11,177 bases of DNA from Actinomycetes bacterium (GCA_021815245.1 JAKAHF010000021.1:1-11177); one strand, 5' to 3'; shown: positions 1 to 6,297, counted from the first letter of the stretch. Numbers and translations: made by a program. The notes: a model not told the origin generated them from the sequence alone.

Positions 1-741
1 CGCTACAACAGCATCCCGGCCCGAGTCGCGGTCGGCTTCACGGCCGGTCAGGAAGTGAGAAGAGGCGTCTACCAGGTAACGACCAACAACGCACATGCCT
101 GGGTGGAGGTCTTCTTTCCCACGATCGGGTGGGTGAGCTTCGATCCCACCCCGGGTCGCAACATGCCGGTCACCGGAGCTTCTTCCACATCGCCCAACTT
201 TGTGAACCCCTTCGTGGGATCGCCGTTGCCGGACAACACTCCGCCTGACACCACACCGCCGCGCGACCCGAACGACACCCCTTCCACCACCGAACCGGCG
301 TCACACTCGCATGGCGCCTCATGGCTGGGCGAAGCCACGTGGCTGCCTTGGGTTCTCGGCGTGATCGTGATCGTCGCCAGCTGGCCCTTCGCCCGCTCGT
401 CGTGGCGACGTCGTGGGCTCCATCGCGGTCCGTACGAGAAACGGCTGCAAACGTCGCTCGGGCTGCTACACACAGATCTGCGCGATTTCGGCGCGCCCGT
501 GAGCCCGGGCCAGACGCTTGACGAGGTCGTGGAGGGCATCAGGAGACACGTCGGCCTGCAGGCCGAGCCGGGGCTCGTGGAGCGCACCGAGGCCATCCTC
601 TTCGGCGGCCGGGGAGCCAGACACCAGGACCTCGATCTCGCCGAGGAGTTCAGGCACTCCGTGAAAACGCGCCTGCGCAGAAGGCACGGTTGGCTCCGCG
701 CTGCATTGGCGTGGTATGGCGTGCCGCGAATGCACTCCTGA
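1..741 (+). CDS. Transglutaminase-like membrane protein (TgpA type), C-terminal part, 5' truncated
   Basis: The frame is open from base 1, so the gene starts upstream of the window; 246 residues are visible. Residues 1-52 are the end of a transglutaminase-like core: an IPARV-VGFT stretch, then AHAW with the presumed catalytic His at 32, then GWVSFDPTPG with the presumed Asp at 48. The catalytic Cys would lie upstream and cannot be checked. Residues 53-105 form a Pro/Thr/Ser-rich linker with TPP repeats. One membrane helix follows at about 111-130, then a basic turn (RSSWRRRG) and a cytoplasmic tail. The tail's PGQTLDEVVEGI and EEFRHSVKTRLRRR stretches resemble the DUF4129 tail of TgpA proteins. 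This architecture is known for membrane-anchored TgpA/DUF3488 transglutaminases, often encoded beside MoxR ATPase and DUF58 genes, which would lie upstream here. The substrate is unknown. The gene ends seven bases before the first ATG of the ferredoxin frame. Confidence 0.9.
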   Translation, partial: RYNSIPARVAVGFTAGQEVRRGVYQVTTNNAHAWVEVFFPTIGWVSFDPTPGRNMPVTGASSTSPNFVNPFVGSPLPDNTPPDTTPPRDPNDTPSTTEPASHSHGASWLGEATWLPWVLGVIVIVASWPFARSSWRRRGLHRGPYEKRLQTSLGLLHTDLRDFGAPVSPGQTLDEVVEGIRRHVGLQAEPGLVERTEAILFGGRGARHQDLDLAEEFRHSVKTRLRRRHGWLRAALAWYGVPRMHS

Positions 742-743
742 GA

Positions 744-749
744 TACAAT
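744..749 (+). promoter_or_regulatory. Possible -10 box (TACAAT) of the ferredoxin-nifS-iscU group
   Basis: TACAAT differs from TATAAT at one position and sits in the short gap after the transglutaminase stop. A transcript starting about seven bases downstream would begin at or next to the in-frame GTG at 757. That is the layout of leaderless genes, which are common in actinobacteria. No convincing -35 element is visible 16-18 bases upstream. The box overlaps the alternative ATG at 748. The call is inferred from spacing and sequence only. Confidence 0.35.
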
Positions 750-1008
750 GCTTCCCGTGAAAACCGAGGAGACAACAATCAAGAAGGTCCGAAAGCTGCC
801 GGTCTTCGACCTCAAGCGCTGCAAGCAGTGCGGCATATGCACTCATTTCTGCCCCGAAGGAGCGCTCGCGGAACTCGACGACAGCACACCCGTGCTGAAG
901 TTTCCCGAAAAGTGCACCTCATGCGGCCTGTGCGAAGACATGTGCCCTGATTGGGCGGTCTGCTTGACCGCCCCCGACCAGGGGGAATCCGCCACGGAGA
1001 CCTCCTAG
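748..1008 (+). CDS. 2[4Fe-4S] ferredoxin (KorD/PorD-like)
   Basis: This is a small electron carrier of 86 residues from the ATG at 748. Two classical cluster motifs are present: C25-xx-C28-xx-C31-xxx-C35-P and C56-xx-C59-xx-C62-xxx-C66-P, with an extra Cys at 72. The CPEGAL and CPDWAV contexts resemble delta subunits of 2-oxoacid:ferredoxin oxidoreductases, but no alpha, beta or gamma subunit gene adjoins it. An independent ferredoxin, perhaps serving the Fe-S assembly genes behind it, is equally possible. The start is uncertain. ATG 748 has no Shine-Dalgarno sequence, and GTG 757 would suit a leaderless message from the TACAAT box. A GAGGAG at 766-771 lies inside the frame with no canonical start behind it. 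The gene ends 22 bases before the cysteine desulfurase and is probably co-transcribed with it. It is soluble and cytoplasmic. Confidence 0.85.
   Translation: MLPVKTEETTIKKVRKLPVFDLKRCKQCGICTHFCPEGALAELDDSTPVLKFPEKCTSCGLCEDMCPDWAVCLTAPDQGESATETS
953..973 (+). repeat. Inverted repeat, 8-bp perfect stem, in the 3' end of the ferredoxin gene
   Basis: GGGCGGTC (953-960) and GACCGCCC (966-973) are exact reverse complements around a five-base loop TGCTT. The structure is GC-rich and should be stable in RNA. No T-run follows, so it is not a standard intrinsic terminator. Its 3' arm shares bases 971-973 with the next stem (971-985), so the two cannot form completely at the same time. Confidence 0.6.
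971..985 (+). repeat. Second inverted repeat (CCCCC/GGGGG) overlapping the first
   Basis: CCCCC at 971-975 pairs with GGGGG at 981-985 around the loop GACCA. It competes with the 953-973 stem for bases 971-973. It lies in the last codons of the ferredoxin gene, 16 bases before a 12-bp palindrome at the stop codon. Confidence 0.5.
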
Positions 1009-1012
1009 GAGG
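1001..1012 (+). repeat. Perfect 12-bp palindrome CCTCCTAGGAGG at the ferredoxin stop
   Basis: The sequence equals its own reverse complement. It contains the TAG stop (1006-1008), a full AGGAGG Shine-Dalgarno core (1007-1012) and the matching anti-core CCTCCT. AGGAGG ends 18 bases before GTG 1031, which is too far for normal initiation there. It may be a protein site, an RNA pairing element or chance. Confidence 0.5.
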
Positions 1013-1030
1013 CTGCAAAGGCAGGTCGAA

Positions 1031-2239
1031 GTGGCTGACGTGATCTATCTGGACCATGCCTCGACGACTCCGGCAGACCCGGAGGTCGTCTCCGCCATGC
1101 TGCCATGGCATAGCGAGCAGTTCGGCAACCCCTCCACCGTCTACTCTCTCGGCCTCACCTCGGCCGCCGCCGTGCAGCAGGCCCGGCAGAGCATAGCCGG
1201 GTCATTGGGGGCCGAACCCGACGAGATCTACTTCACGAGCGGTGGCACCGAGGCCGATAACTGGGCCATCCTGGGCACAGCCGACGCGCAGCAGAAGAAG
1301 GGCCGGCATCTCATCACCTCCACCATCGAACACCACGCGGTGCTCGAGAGCATGGAGTACCTTGAGAAGCGGGGCTACGAGATCACCCGCGTGCCGGTCG
1401 ATTCAGCGGGTCTCATCGACCCCGAGGACGTGCGGCGGGCTATCCGGCCCGACACGATCCTGGTGTCGATCATGCATGCCAACAACGAGGTCGGCACCAT
1501 CCAGCCGATAGCCGCGATCGGCAAGATCACCCGCGAGGCCGGGGTTCTGTTCCACACCGACGCGGTGCAGACGGCCGGCAAGCTCCCGCTCGACGTCACA
1601 GAACTCGGCGTCGACATGCTCTCCGTCAGTGCCCACAAGCTCTACGGCCCCAAAGGCGTCGGGCTGATGTACCTCCGCAAGCGTACGCGCATCACTCCTC
1701 TGCTCCACGGCGGAGGCCAGGAGCGTGGCCGCCGGGCCGGCACTACGAACGTGCCGGGCGTCATCGGCATGGCCAAGGCGTTCGAGTTGGCCCGCACCCG
1801 CATGGCTGAAGACGCCGCGCGCGAGACCGAGCTTCGCGACCGCCTCTGGAAGGGGCTGAGCGAAAACATCGAGGCCATCTACGTCAACGGCGACATGGAG
1901 CATAGGCTGCCCAACAACCTGAACGTCAGACTCGACGGCATCGAAGGTGAGTCGATGATCCTGATGCTCGACATGGAGGGCATCTGCGTGTCATCGGGCT
2001 CGGCGTGCACCACAGGCTCGCTCGAACCCAGCCACGTACTGCTTGGGCTTGGCATCCCGGCCGAACACGCTCACGGGTCGCTGCGCGTGACGCTGGGTAG
2101 GAGCACCACCGCCCAGCACATCGACCACTTCATCGAGGTGTTCCCGCCGATAGTGGCCAGACTTCGCGAGATGTCGCCGATCTGGTGCGCCAACTGCGTG
2201 TGCAAGATGAACAAAGACGCTCTGCCAGCAAAGGACTAG
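1031..2239 (+). CDS. nifS: Cysteine desulfurase (IscS/NifS family, class I)
   Basis: This PLP enzyme takes sulfur from cysteine as an enzyme-bound persulfide, releases alanine, and passes the sulfur to an Fe-S scaffold. The 402 residues match the usual family length. Visible landmarks are the N-terminal YLDHASTTP, the PLP-stacking His in IEHH (101), HANNEVGTIQPI (149-160), the HTDAVQ Asp (177), the PLP lysine K203 in SAHKLYGPKG, and the mobile-loop catalytic C326 in SSGSACTTGSLEPSHVL. The long loop marks it as class I (IscS/NifS) rather than SufS. Unusual is a C-terminal C386-xx-C389-x-C391 motif. GTG 1031 has an AGGCAGG-like site just upstream; GTG 1040 would give the shorter M-I-Y-L-D start usual in this family. 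Only two bases separate its stop from the scaffold gene, so the two proteins surely work together. Whether it is a housekeeping iscS or a nif-type gene cannot be told, as no nitrogenase gene is seen. Confidence 0.96.
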   Translation: MADVIYLDHASTTPADPEVVSAMLPWHSEQFGNPSTVYSLGLTSAAAVQQARQSIAGSLGAEPDEIYFTSGGTEADNWAILGTADAQQKKGRHLITSTIEHHAVLESMEYLEKRGYEITRVPVDSAGLIDPEDVRRAIRPDTILVSIMHANNEVGTIQPIAAIGKITREAGVLFHTDAVQTAGKLPLDVTELGVDMLSVSAHKLYGPKGVGLMYLRKRTRITPLLHGGGQERGRRAGTTNVPGVIGMAKAFELARTRMAEDAARETELRDRLWKGLSENIEAIYVNGDMEHRLPNNLNVRLDGIEGESMILMLDMEGICVSSGSACTTGSLEPSHVLLGLGIPAEHAHGSLRVTLGRSTTAQHIDHFIEVFPPIVARLREMSPIWCANCVCKMNKDALPAKD

Positions 2240-2241
2240 CC

Positions 2242-2616
2242 ATGTATTCAGAGCTCGTCATGGAACACTTTCGCAATCCTCGCAACATGGGCGTCATCGA
2301 AGACGCCGATGGCGTGGGTGAGGTCGGCAACCCCACCTGCGGCGACATGATGCGTATCACGATCAAGGTCAAGGACGAAGTCCTCGAAGATATCAAGTTC
2401 CAGACTCTCGGCTGCGGAGCGGCTGTCGCCACCTCGAGCATGGTCACCGAGATGGCCAAGGGCAAGAAGATCGACGAGGCATTGGAGATCACCAACAAGG
2501 CCGTCGCCGAAGCCCTGGGGGGTCTTCCGCCGGCCAAGATGCACTGCTCCAACCTTGCCGCCGACGGGCTCCAAGCGGCCATCGAGGACTACCGCGCCCG
2601 GAACAAGGCTGCCTGA
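2242..2616 (+). CDS. iscU: Fe-S cluster scaffold protein (IscU/NifU N-terminal type)
   Basis: This 124-residue protein is the assembly platform for [2Fe-2S] and [4Fe-4S] clusters, receiving sulfur from the desulfurase encoded directly upstream. The three ligand cysteines are visible: C33 in NPTCGD, with the cluster-labilising Asp at 35; C58 in LGCGAAVATSS; and C102 in KMHCSNLAADGL, next to His 101. The protein ends soon after the third cysteine. It therefore lacks the ferredoxin-like and Nfu domains of full-length NifU and is IscU-like in architecture. ATG 2242 is supported by an AAAGGA site six bases upstream and by the conserved N-terminus YSELVMEHFRNPRN. The frame runs open further upstream to 2185, but those residues overlap nifS and are not family sequence. 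No hscA, hscB, fdx or iscR gene follows, so the group is a minimal desulfurase-scaffold pair. Confidence 0.95.
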   Translation: MYSELVMEHFRNPRNMGVIEDADGVGEVGNPTCGDMMRITIKVKDEVLEDIKFQTLGCGAAVATSSMVTEMAKGKKIDEALEITNKAVAEALGGLPPAKMHCSNLAADGLQAAIEDYRARNKAA

Positions 2617-2622
2617 GGGAGC

Positions 2623-2639
2623 CGGGGCGTCATGCCCCG
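2623..2639 (+). promoter_or_regulatory. Hairpin enclosing the start codon of the small lipoprotein gene
   Basis: CGGGGC (2623-2628) pairs perfectly with GCCCCG (2634-2639), leaving a five-base loop GTCAT. The A and T of the ATG (2632-2634) lie in the loop and its G in the stem. In RNA this would partly mask the start codon, while the likely Shine-Dalgarno GAGGGA (2615-2620) stays free and overlaps the iscU stop. Without a T-run it is not a convincing terminator for iscU. Confidence 0.45.
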
Positions 2640-3234
2640 CCTTCTGCAGAGAGTCGCCCCCTTCGCGCTCCTTGTCGTTTGTGGCGCCGCTTTGATCGTC
2701 ACCGGCTGTGCCGGTCCCGAAACCGATGAGCGGGTAGCGGCCTCCCGCTGTGACCGCCTCTTACCCGGCACGACCTATACGGCCGACCTCGACAACGACA
2801 GCGTCCTCGAGTCCATCCTCATCGACGACTCCCGCGTGACCATCTCCGATGGCGACGTGGTCTACCACAGCCGGGAGAAATGGAAGGTGGTCGACTCCAG
2901 CCTCGGCGACGTCGACGGCGATGGCTACCTCGAGGTGGTCACGCTCGTCGACGACGAGGAAGGCCGTCATATCGGGCTGTTCGCGTTCTTCGGAGGCGAG
3001 TACCGGGAGCGTGTGGTGACGAGCGAGCTCTCAGATACACCGTTTGCCCTTCGCGTCTGCGACTCCGGCTCTCTGGGCGACTACGACGGGCCGATGCCCA
3101 GCGACCTCAGGGGCGACCTGATCGTGCTCCTGGACGACTCAGACAGCACAGCCGCCGGTCCGTCGACTCTGCTCCGCTGGAACGGCTTTGGCTTCACTCG
3201 AATCTCACCGGGTGAAGACGTGACAGAACCGTGA
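2632..3234 (+). CDS. Lipoprotein with FG-GAP/VCBS-like acidic repeats, function unknown
   Basis: The 200-residue product carries a type II signal peptide: basic n-region (PRLLQR), hydrophobic core at 9-22, and lipobox VTGC with the lipidated Cys at 26. It should be anchored on the outer face of the cytoplasmic membrane. The mature part holds two or three related segments, ADLDNDSVLESILIDD (51-66), GDVDGDGYLEVVTLVDD (92-108) and a weaker one at 157-172. Asp-rich D-x-D-x-D loops followed by a beta strand are typical of FG-GAP/VCBS repeats, which often bind calcium. Too few copies are present for a full propeller, so the fold is uncertain. Cys 40 and Cys 143 could form a disulfide. GAGGGA overlapping the iscU stop may serve as ribosome site. 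The gene starts 16 bases after iscU, but a role in Fe-S assembly is unlikely because the product is extracytoplasmic. Confidence 0.8.
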   Translation: MPRLLQRVAPFALLVVCGAALIVTGCAGPETDERVAASRCDRLLPGTTYTADLDNDSVLESILIDDSRVTISDGDVVYHSREKWKVVDSSLGDVDGDGYLEVVTLVDDEEGRHIGLFAFFGGEYRERVVTSELSDTPFALRVCDSGSLGDYDGPMPSDLRGDLIVLLDDSDSTAAGPSTLLRWNGFGFTRISPGEDVTEP

Positions 3235-3246
3235 CGCAAACGTTAC
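3220..3246 (+). promoter_or_regulatory. Three GTGAC/GTTAC direct repeats with 11-base period, possible operator
   Basis: GTGAC occurs at 3220-3224 and 3231-3235, and GTTAC at 3242-3246, each exactly 11 bases apart. The reverse complement of the first repeat reads CTGTCAC. OmpR/PhoB-family response regulators are known to bind tandem 11-base direct repeats. The array spans the stop codon of the upstream lipoprotein gene and ends nine bases before a TTGACG that could be a -35 box. The regulator is unknown. Confidence 0.35.
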
Positions 3247-3255
3247 TACCGGCTG

Positions 3256-3287
3256 TTGACGAGGCTCACGGCGCGGGCAAACATAAG
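3256..3287 (+). promoter_or_regulatory. Tentative promoter of the DUF3160 lipoprotein gene
   Basis: TTGACG (3256-3261) matches the -35 consensus at five of six positions. The best -10 candidate, CATAAG (3282-3287), matches at four positions, but the 20-base spacer is longer than ideal. The 101-base gap and the repeats upstream support a separate promoter here. The rest of the gap to 3335 shows nothing else clear apart from a direct repeat of GGTC around 3292-3303. Confidence 0.3.
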
Positions 3288-3335
3288 GCTAGGTCAAAGG
3301 TCGTCCAAACGGGGCGACTCACAGGGAGGGGTGCG

Positions 3336-5525
3336 ATGAAGCGCGGTTCGACCATCTGGTTCGTCATGTTCACCGCGATCGTTCTCGTCGTTGGTCTGCT
3401 CGTCACGGGGTGCGGTGCGAAGGAACCCGGCACCTCGACGACGGCGACCTCGCGAGACAACAGCACGACGACGATCGCCGATGACGCCACCACGCTCACC
3501 TCGGCCGCCGGCGACTCAGGCAGTGGGCTGACCGGCCCCTACGCCGAGCCTCCCTACCTCGACCCGCTACCGGTCGATCTCGCGGCCATCGTCAATCTCG
3601 GTGATGCTCCGCTCACCGAGACGCAGAAGCAGGTCCTCGCGCGTCAGAGTTTCGTCGCCGCCGTGCAGGATCCGGTGAATGGTCCCTACAAGTTCTGGCA
3701 CGTGTACGAGACCGCTCGCTATCAGGGCCTACCCGTGCTGGTGACCACCGATTCACTCCTCAACGCGTATCACGGTCTTTTCGACACACTGATGCAGCGC
3801 ATGGAAGAGGTCTCGCTCTTCGACCAATGTGAGGCCATGACCGAGGCGCTGTACGCAGCGGCCTCCGATCAATGGAATGCGGCCTCCGATGCCGCGGTCA
3901 AAGAAGATGCCCGCCTCAACATGGCCTTCTTCTCGGTGGCGAATTCGCTGCTGAAAGGCGCGGTGACGGCGCCAGATGTCGTGGCCGAAGAGGTCGACGC
4001 TGAGTTGGCGCTCATCGAGGCTGCGGCCGGCACGTCTTCCTCGCCGATTCTCGGCTACACCGAGGACTACAGCCAGTACAAGCCACGCGGGCACTACACC
4101 CGCAGCGAGAAGCTCGAGAGATACTTCACGGCCATGATGTGGTACGGCCACACCGGTTTCTTCATCAATGCCCGCAACCCTGACATCTCCGAGAACGAGG
4201 CGATGAGTCTGACCCGGCGGGCCGTGCTCATCTCGTCGTCGCTCACCGGCGACACCAAACAGGCCTGGGCCGCCATCTACGAGCCCACGAGTTTCCTCGT
4301 GGGCAGGGCCGACGACCTCACCGTCGATGACATGGCGTCTGTCGTCTCGACGGTGTTCGGCACTTCAGACCCGGCCCCCGACGATCTGGCCGACCTGGGC
4401 AAGATCGCCGGAGTGCGCGAAGCACTCAACAAGCTTCCCGCGCCCAAGATCGAAGCGGCGGCCGTGCCCGACTCCACTCCTGGTGGCGAGACCCGCGAAG
4501 CCAACCAGCGGAGCTTCCGCGTGATGGGTCAGCGCTACATTCCCGACTCCTACGCGTTCCAGCAGCTCGTGTGGGAGAAGGTCGGCGACCAAGGCAACAA
4601 GCGGACCCTGCCCATGGGCCTCGACGTCATGATCGTCCTCGGCTCCGACCAAGCGTACGAGATCTCCAAGAACGATTTCGGCCAGCATCAGTACGCGAAC
4701 TGGGAGAGTCAGATCAAGAAGGTCAACGAGGAGTTCTCCTCCAAAGCGGCCGACGTCTGGCCGGCCAACCTCTACACGGGTTGGCTGGAGTCACTTCAGC
4801 AGGTCATGACGTTCCCGGGCGAAGGCGCGCCCGCCTTCATGAAGAGCCGCGCTTGGGCCCGCAAGAGCCTCAACGCCGCGCTCGGCAGCTGGACCGAACT
4901 GCGTCACGACACCATCCTCTACGCGAAGCAGTCGATAGTGGCGGAGGGCGATGGCGGTGAGGAGCCCCAGACAGCCGGATACGTGGAGCCATATCCCGCC
5001 TTCTACACCAAGATCGCGGAACTGGCGACCACCCTCCGGCAGGCGATGGACGACTACGGGCTGACCGACGAGCAGGCCGCCGTCAAACTCGACAACATGA
5101 TCCAGCTGGCGCAGACTCTCGCTACCATCGCCCAGAAGGAGCTTCAGGGCCAGGAGCTGACTGAAGACGAGAAGGGCACGATCATCTGGTACGGCTCACA
5201 CCTGGAGGGTCTCGAGACGTGGGACACGACCGAGCCGGGGGTCACTCTCGCGCCCGCGGCCGAGAAGAGCCCGGTGGTGGCCGATGTTCACACCGACTAC
5301 AACGGTTTGACGGCGCTCGAGGAAGGCACCGGATATCCGCTCGTGCTCTATGTGGCCTTTGAGATCGACGGCAGGCTGCAGCTCATGTGCGGCGCGTCCT
5401 ACGCCTACTACGAGTTCACGTCGCCGCTCGACAAGCGCTTGACCGACGAAGAGTGGACGGCGATGCTCGACCAGGGCCAAGCGCCGCCCCGACCCGCATG
5501 GACCGACGAGTGGATCGTGAAGTAG
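3336..5525 (+). CDS. DUF3160 family lipoprotein
   Basis: The 729-residue product starts at ATG 3336, which has a strong AGGGAGGGG site five bases upstream. An open frame reaches back to 3231 but adds no signal-peptide-like sequence. The signal peptide has lipobox VTGC (Cys 26), followed by a Thr/Ser-rich linker (about 31-64). The remainder matches my memory of DUF3160, a family without assigned function: YETARYQGLPVLVTTDSLLNAYH (about 124-146), MGQRYIPDSYAFQQ (397-410), MGLDVMIVLGSDQA (427-440), and the C-terminal VADVHTDYN, LEEGTGYPLVLY, YYEF and RLTDEEW segments (649-707), ending RPAWTDEW. It is presumably an extracytoplasmic, membrane-tethered protein. Length is near the family's usual size and nothing appears broken. 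Neighbouring genes do not reveal its role; the adjacent minus-strand gene also encodes a lipoprotein but is convergent. Confidence is high for the family and nil for a biochemical function. Confidence 0.9.
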   Translation: MKRGSTIWFVMFTAIVLVVGLLVTGCGAKEPGTSTTATSRDNSTTTIADDATTLTSAAGDSGSGLTGPYAEPPYLDPLPVDLAAIVNLGDAPLTETQKQVLARQSFVAAVQDPVNGPYKFWHVYETARYQGLPVLVTTDSLLNAYHGLFDTLMQRMEEVSLFDQCEAMTEALYAAASDQWNAASDAAVKEDARLNMAFFSVANSLLKGAVTAPDVVAEEVDAELALIEAAAGTSSSPILGYTEDYSQYKPRGHYTRSEKLERYFTAMMWYGHTGFFINARNPDISENEAMSLTRRAVLISSSLTGDTKQAWAAIYEPTSFLVGRADDLTVDDMASVVSTVFGTSDPAPDDLADLGKIAGVREALNKLPAPKIEAAAVPDSTPGGETREANQRSFRVMGQRYIPDSYAFQQLVWEKVGDQGNKRTLPMGLDVMIVLGSDQAYEISKNDFGQHQYANWESQIKKVNEEFSSKAADVWPANLYTGWLESLQQVMTFPGEGAPAFMKSRAWARKSLNAALGSWTELRHDTILYAKQSIVAEGDGGEEPQTAGYVEPYPAFYTKIAELATTLRQAMDDYGLTDEQAAVKLDNMIQLAQTLATIAQKELQGQELTEDEKGTIIWYGSHLEGLETWDTTEPGVTLAPAAEKSPVVADVHTDYNGLTALEEGTGYPLVLYVAFEIDGRLQLMCGASYAYYEFTSPLDKRLTDEEWTAMLDQGQAPPRPAWTDEWIVK

Positions 5526-5541
5526 GCCCCGAGAGAGCCGT

Positions 5542-6279
5542 CTACTCCAGGAACTTGTTGAGGTCGACGGTGTCCTCGTCGGGAGGTAGCCACAGTCCCC
5601 GCAACCAGCTGTAGCTGACCTTGCCGAAGACCGGATCCACGCTTGCCGTCGCAATGGTCGTCTCGAGTGGCCGCTTGGTCTTCTTGTCAACGACCACGGT
5701 CACGGTGCGTTCGAGGTCGGGTTCGTACCCAGCCTCGATGTAACGCTTAGCAGCGTCCTTGCCGAATAGCAGCTCCAGCTGCGCCAGGGTGGTCACCTTG
5801 CCCGTCACTACCCAAGCCTTGCCGTCGCTGGTCTCAGCCACCTGAGAGTCCGGCGTCATTGTCTGCATCGCAAGCAAGGGCTGGCTCACGGAGGCAGCCA
5901 CCAGCCCCACAAGTATGTCTTTGGCCTTCTCGACCGTCTCTTCGTCGCCGACATCCTGCCGCGAGAAACGCACCCACATCGGCGCGACAGAGGCCTCTCC
6001 CGAGGACTGCGACGCGTCGGCGCGTATGTAGAAGGTGTCTCCGTCGATGACCAGGTTGCCGGCGAGCCCGGTCATCGTCCGGCCACCCTTCATGTAGAGC
6101 CACCACGACTGCGACGTCGCACCGTTGCCGATCGCCTGACAATCGTCGTCCTTCACCCATTGGATCGCCGATTCGAGCACCTTCTTGGGGCCGGGAGCGC
6201 CACAACCGGTGAGCGCGAGAGACAACAGCACGAGCAGTAGGGCCACGAGAACGGCATATGGGGCTTTTCGAAGACTCAC
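5542..6279 (-). CDS. Lipoprotein, possible LolA/LppX-like fold, behind E1 beta
   Basis: The product has 245 residues from GTG 6279. Its signal peptide (MSLRKAPYAV, hydrophobic run, LTGC) places the lipidated Cys at 26, the same position as in the other two lipoproteins of the window. GTG 6291 would add four residues but would directly abut the GAGAGG site (6291-6296); from GTG 6279 that site is 11 bases away. The mature protein has alternating beta-type segments such as NLVIDGDTFYIRAD, KAWVVTGKVTT and RTVTVVVDKKTKRPLETTI. A strand ending in a D-K-K-T-K-R-P-L turn is reminiscent of LolA/LolB and mycobacterial LppX/LprG lipid-binding barrels. This fold assignment is an inference from pattern only. 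The gene begins about 18 bases after the E1 beta stop on the same strand and is probably co-transcribed with it. It meets the DUF3160 gene tail to tail with 16 bases between stops and no clear terminator. Confidence 0.78.
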   Translation of the reverse strand: MSLRKAPYAVLVALLLVLLSLALTGCGAPGPKKVLESAIQWVKDDDCQAIGNGATSQSWWLYMKGGRTMTGLAGNLVIDGDTFYIRADASQSSGEASVAPMWVRFSRQDVGDEETVEKAKDILVGLVAASVSQPLLAMQTMTPDSQVAETSDGKAWVVTGKVTTLAQLELLFGKDAAKRYIEAGYEPDLERTVTVVVDKKTKRPLETTIATASVDPVFGKVSYSWLRGLWLPPDEDTVDLNKFLE

Positions 6280-6297
6280 GCGTTCATGCACCTCTCG

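Noticed and set aside
69..842. A long minus-strand open frame opposite the transglutaminase and the ferredoxin start.
   Set aside because: It runs antisense to a gene with clear transglutaminase motifs and to the first ferredoxin cluster. Its Ser/Arg-rich composition is typical of shadow frames in GC-rich DNA.
3231..3335. Use of the far upstream ATG- or GTG-type start for the DUF3160 gene.
   Set aside because: It would add 35 hydrophilic residues before a normal signal peptide. ATG 3336 has a strong AGGGAGGGG ribosome site.
5521..5546. AGTAG/CTACT inverted repeat between the convergent DUF3160 and lipoprotein genes, as a two-way terminator.
   Set aside because: The arms are only five bases and arise mainly because both genes end in TAG. 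There is no extended stem and no T-run.
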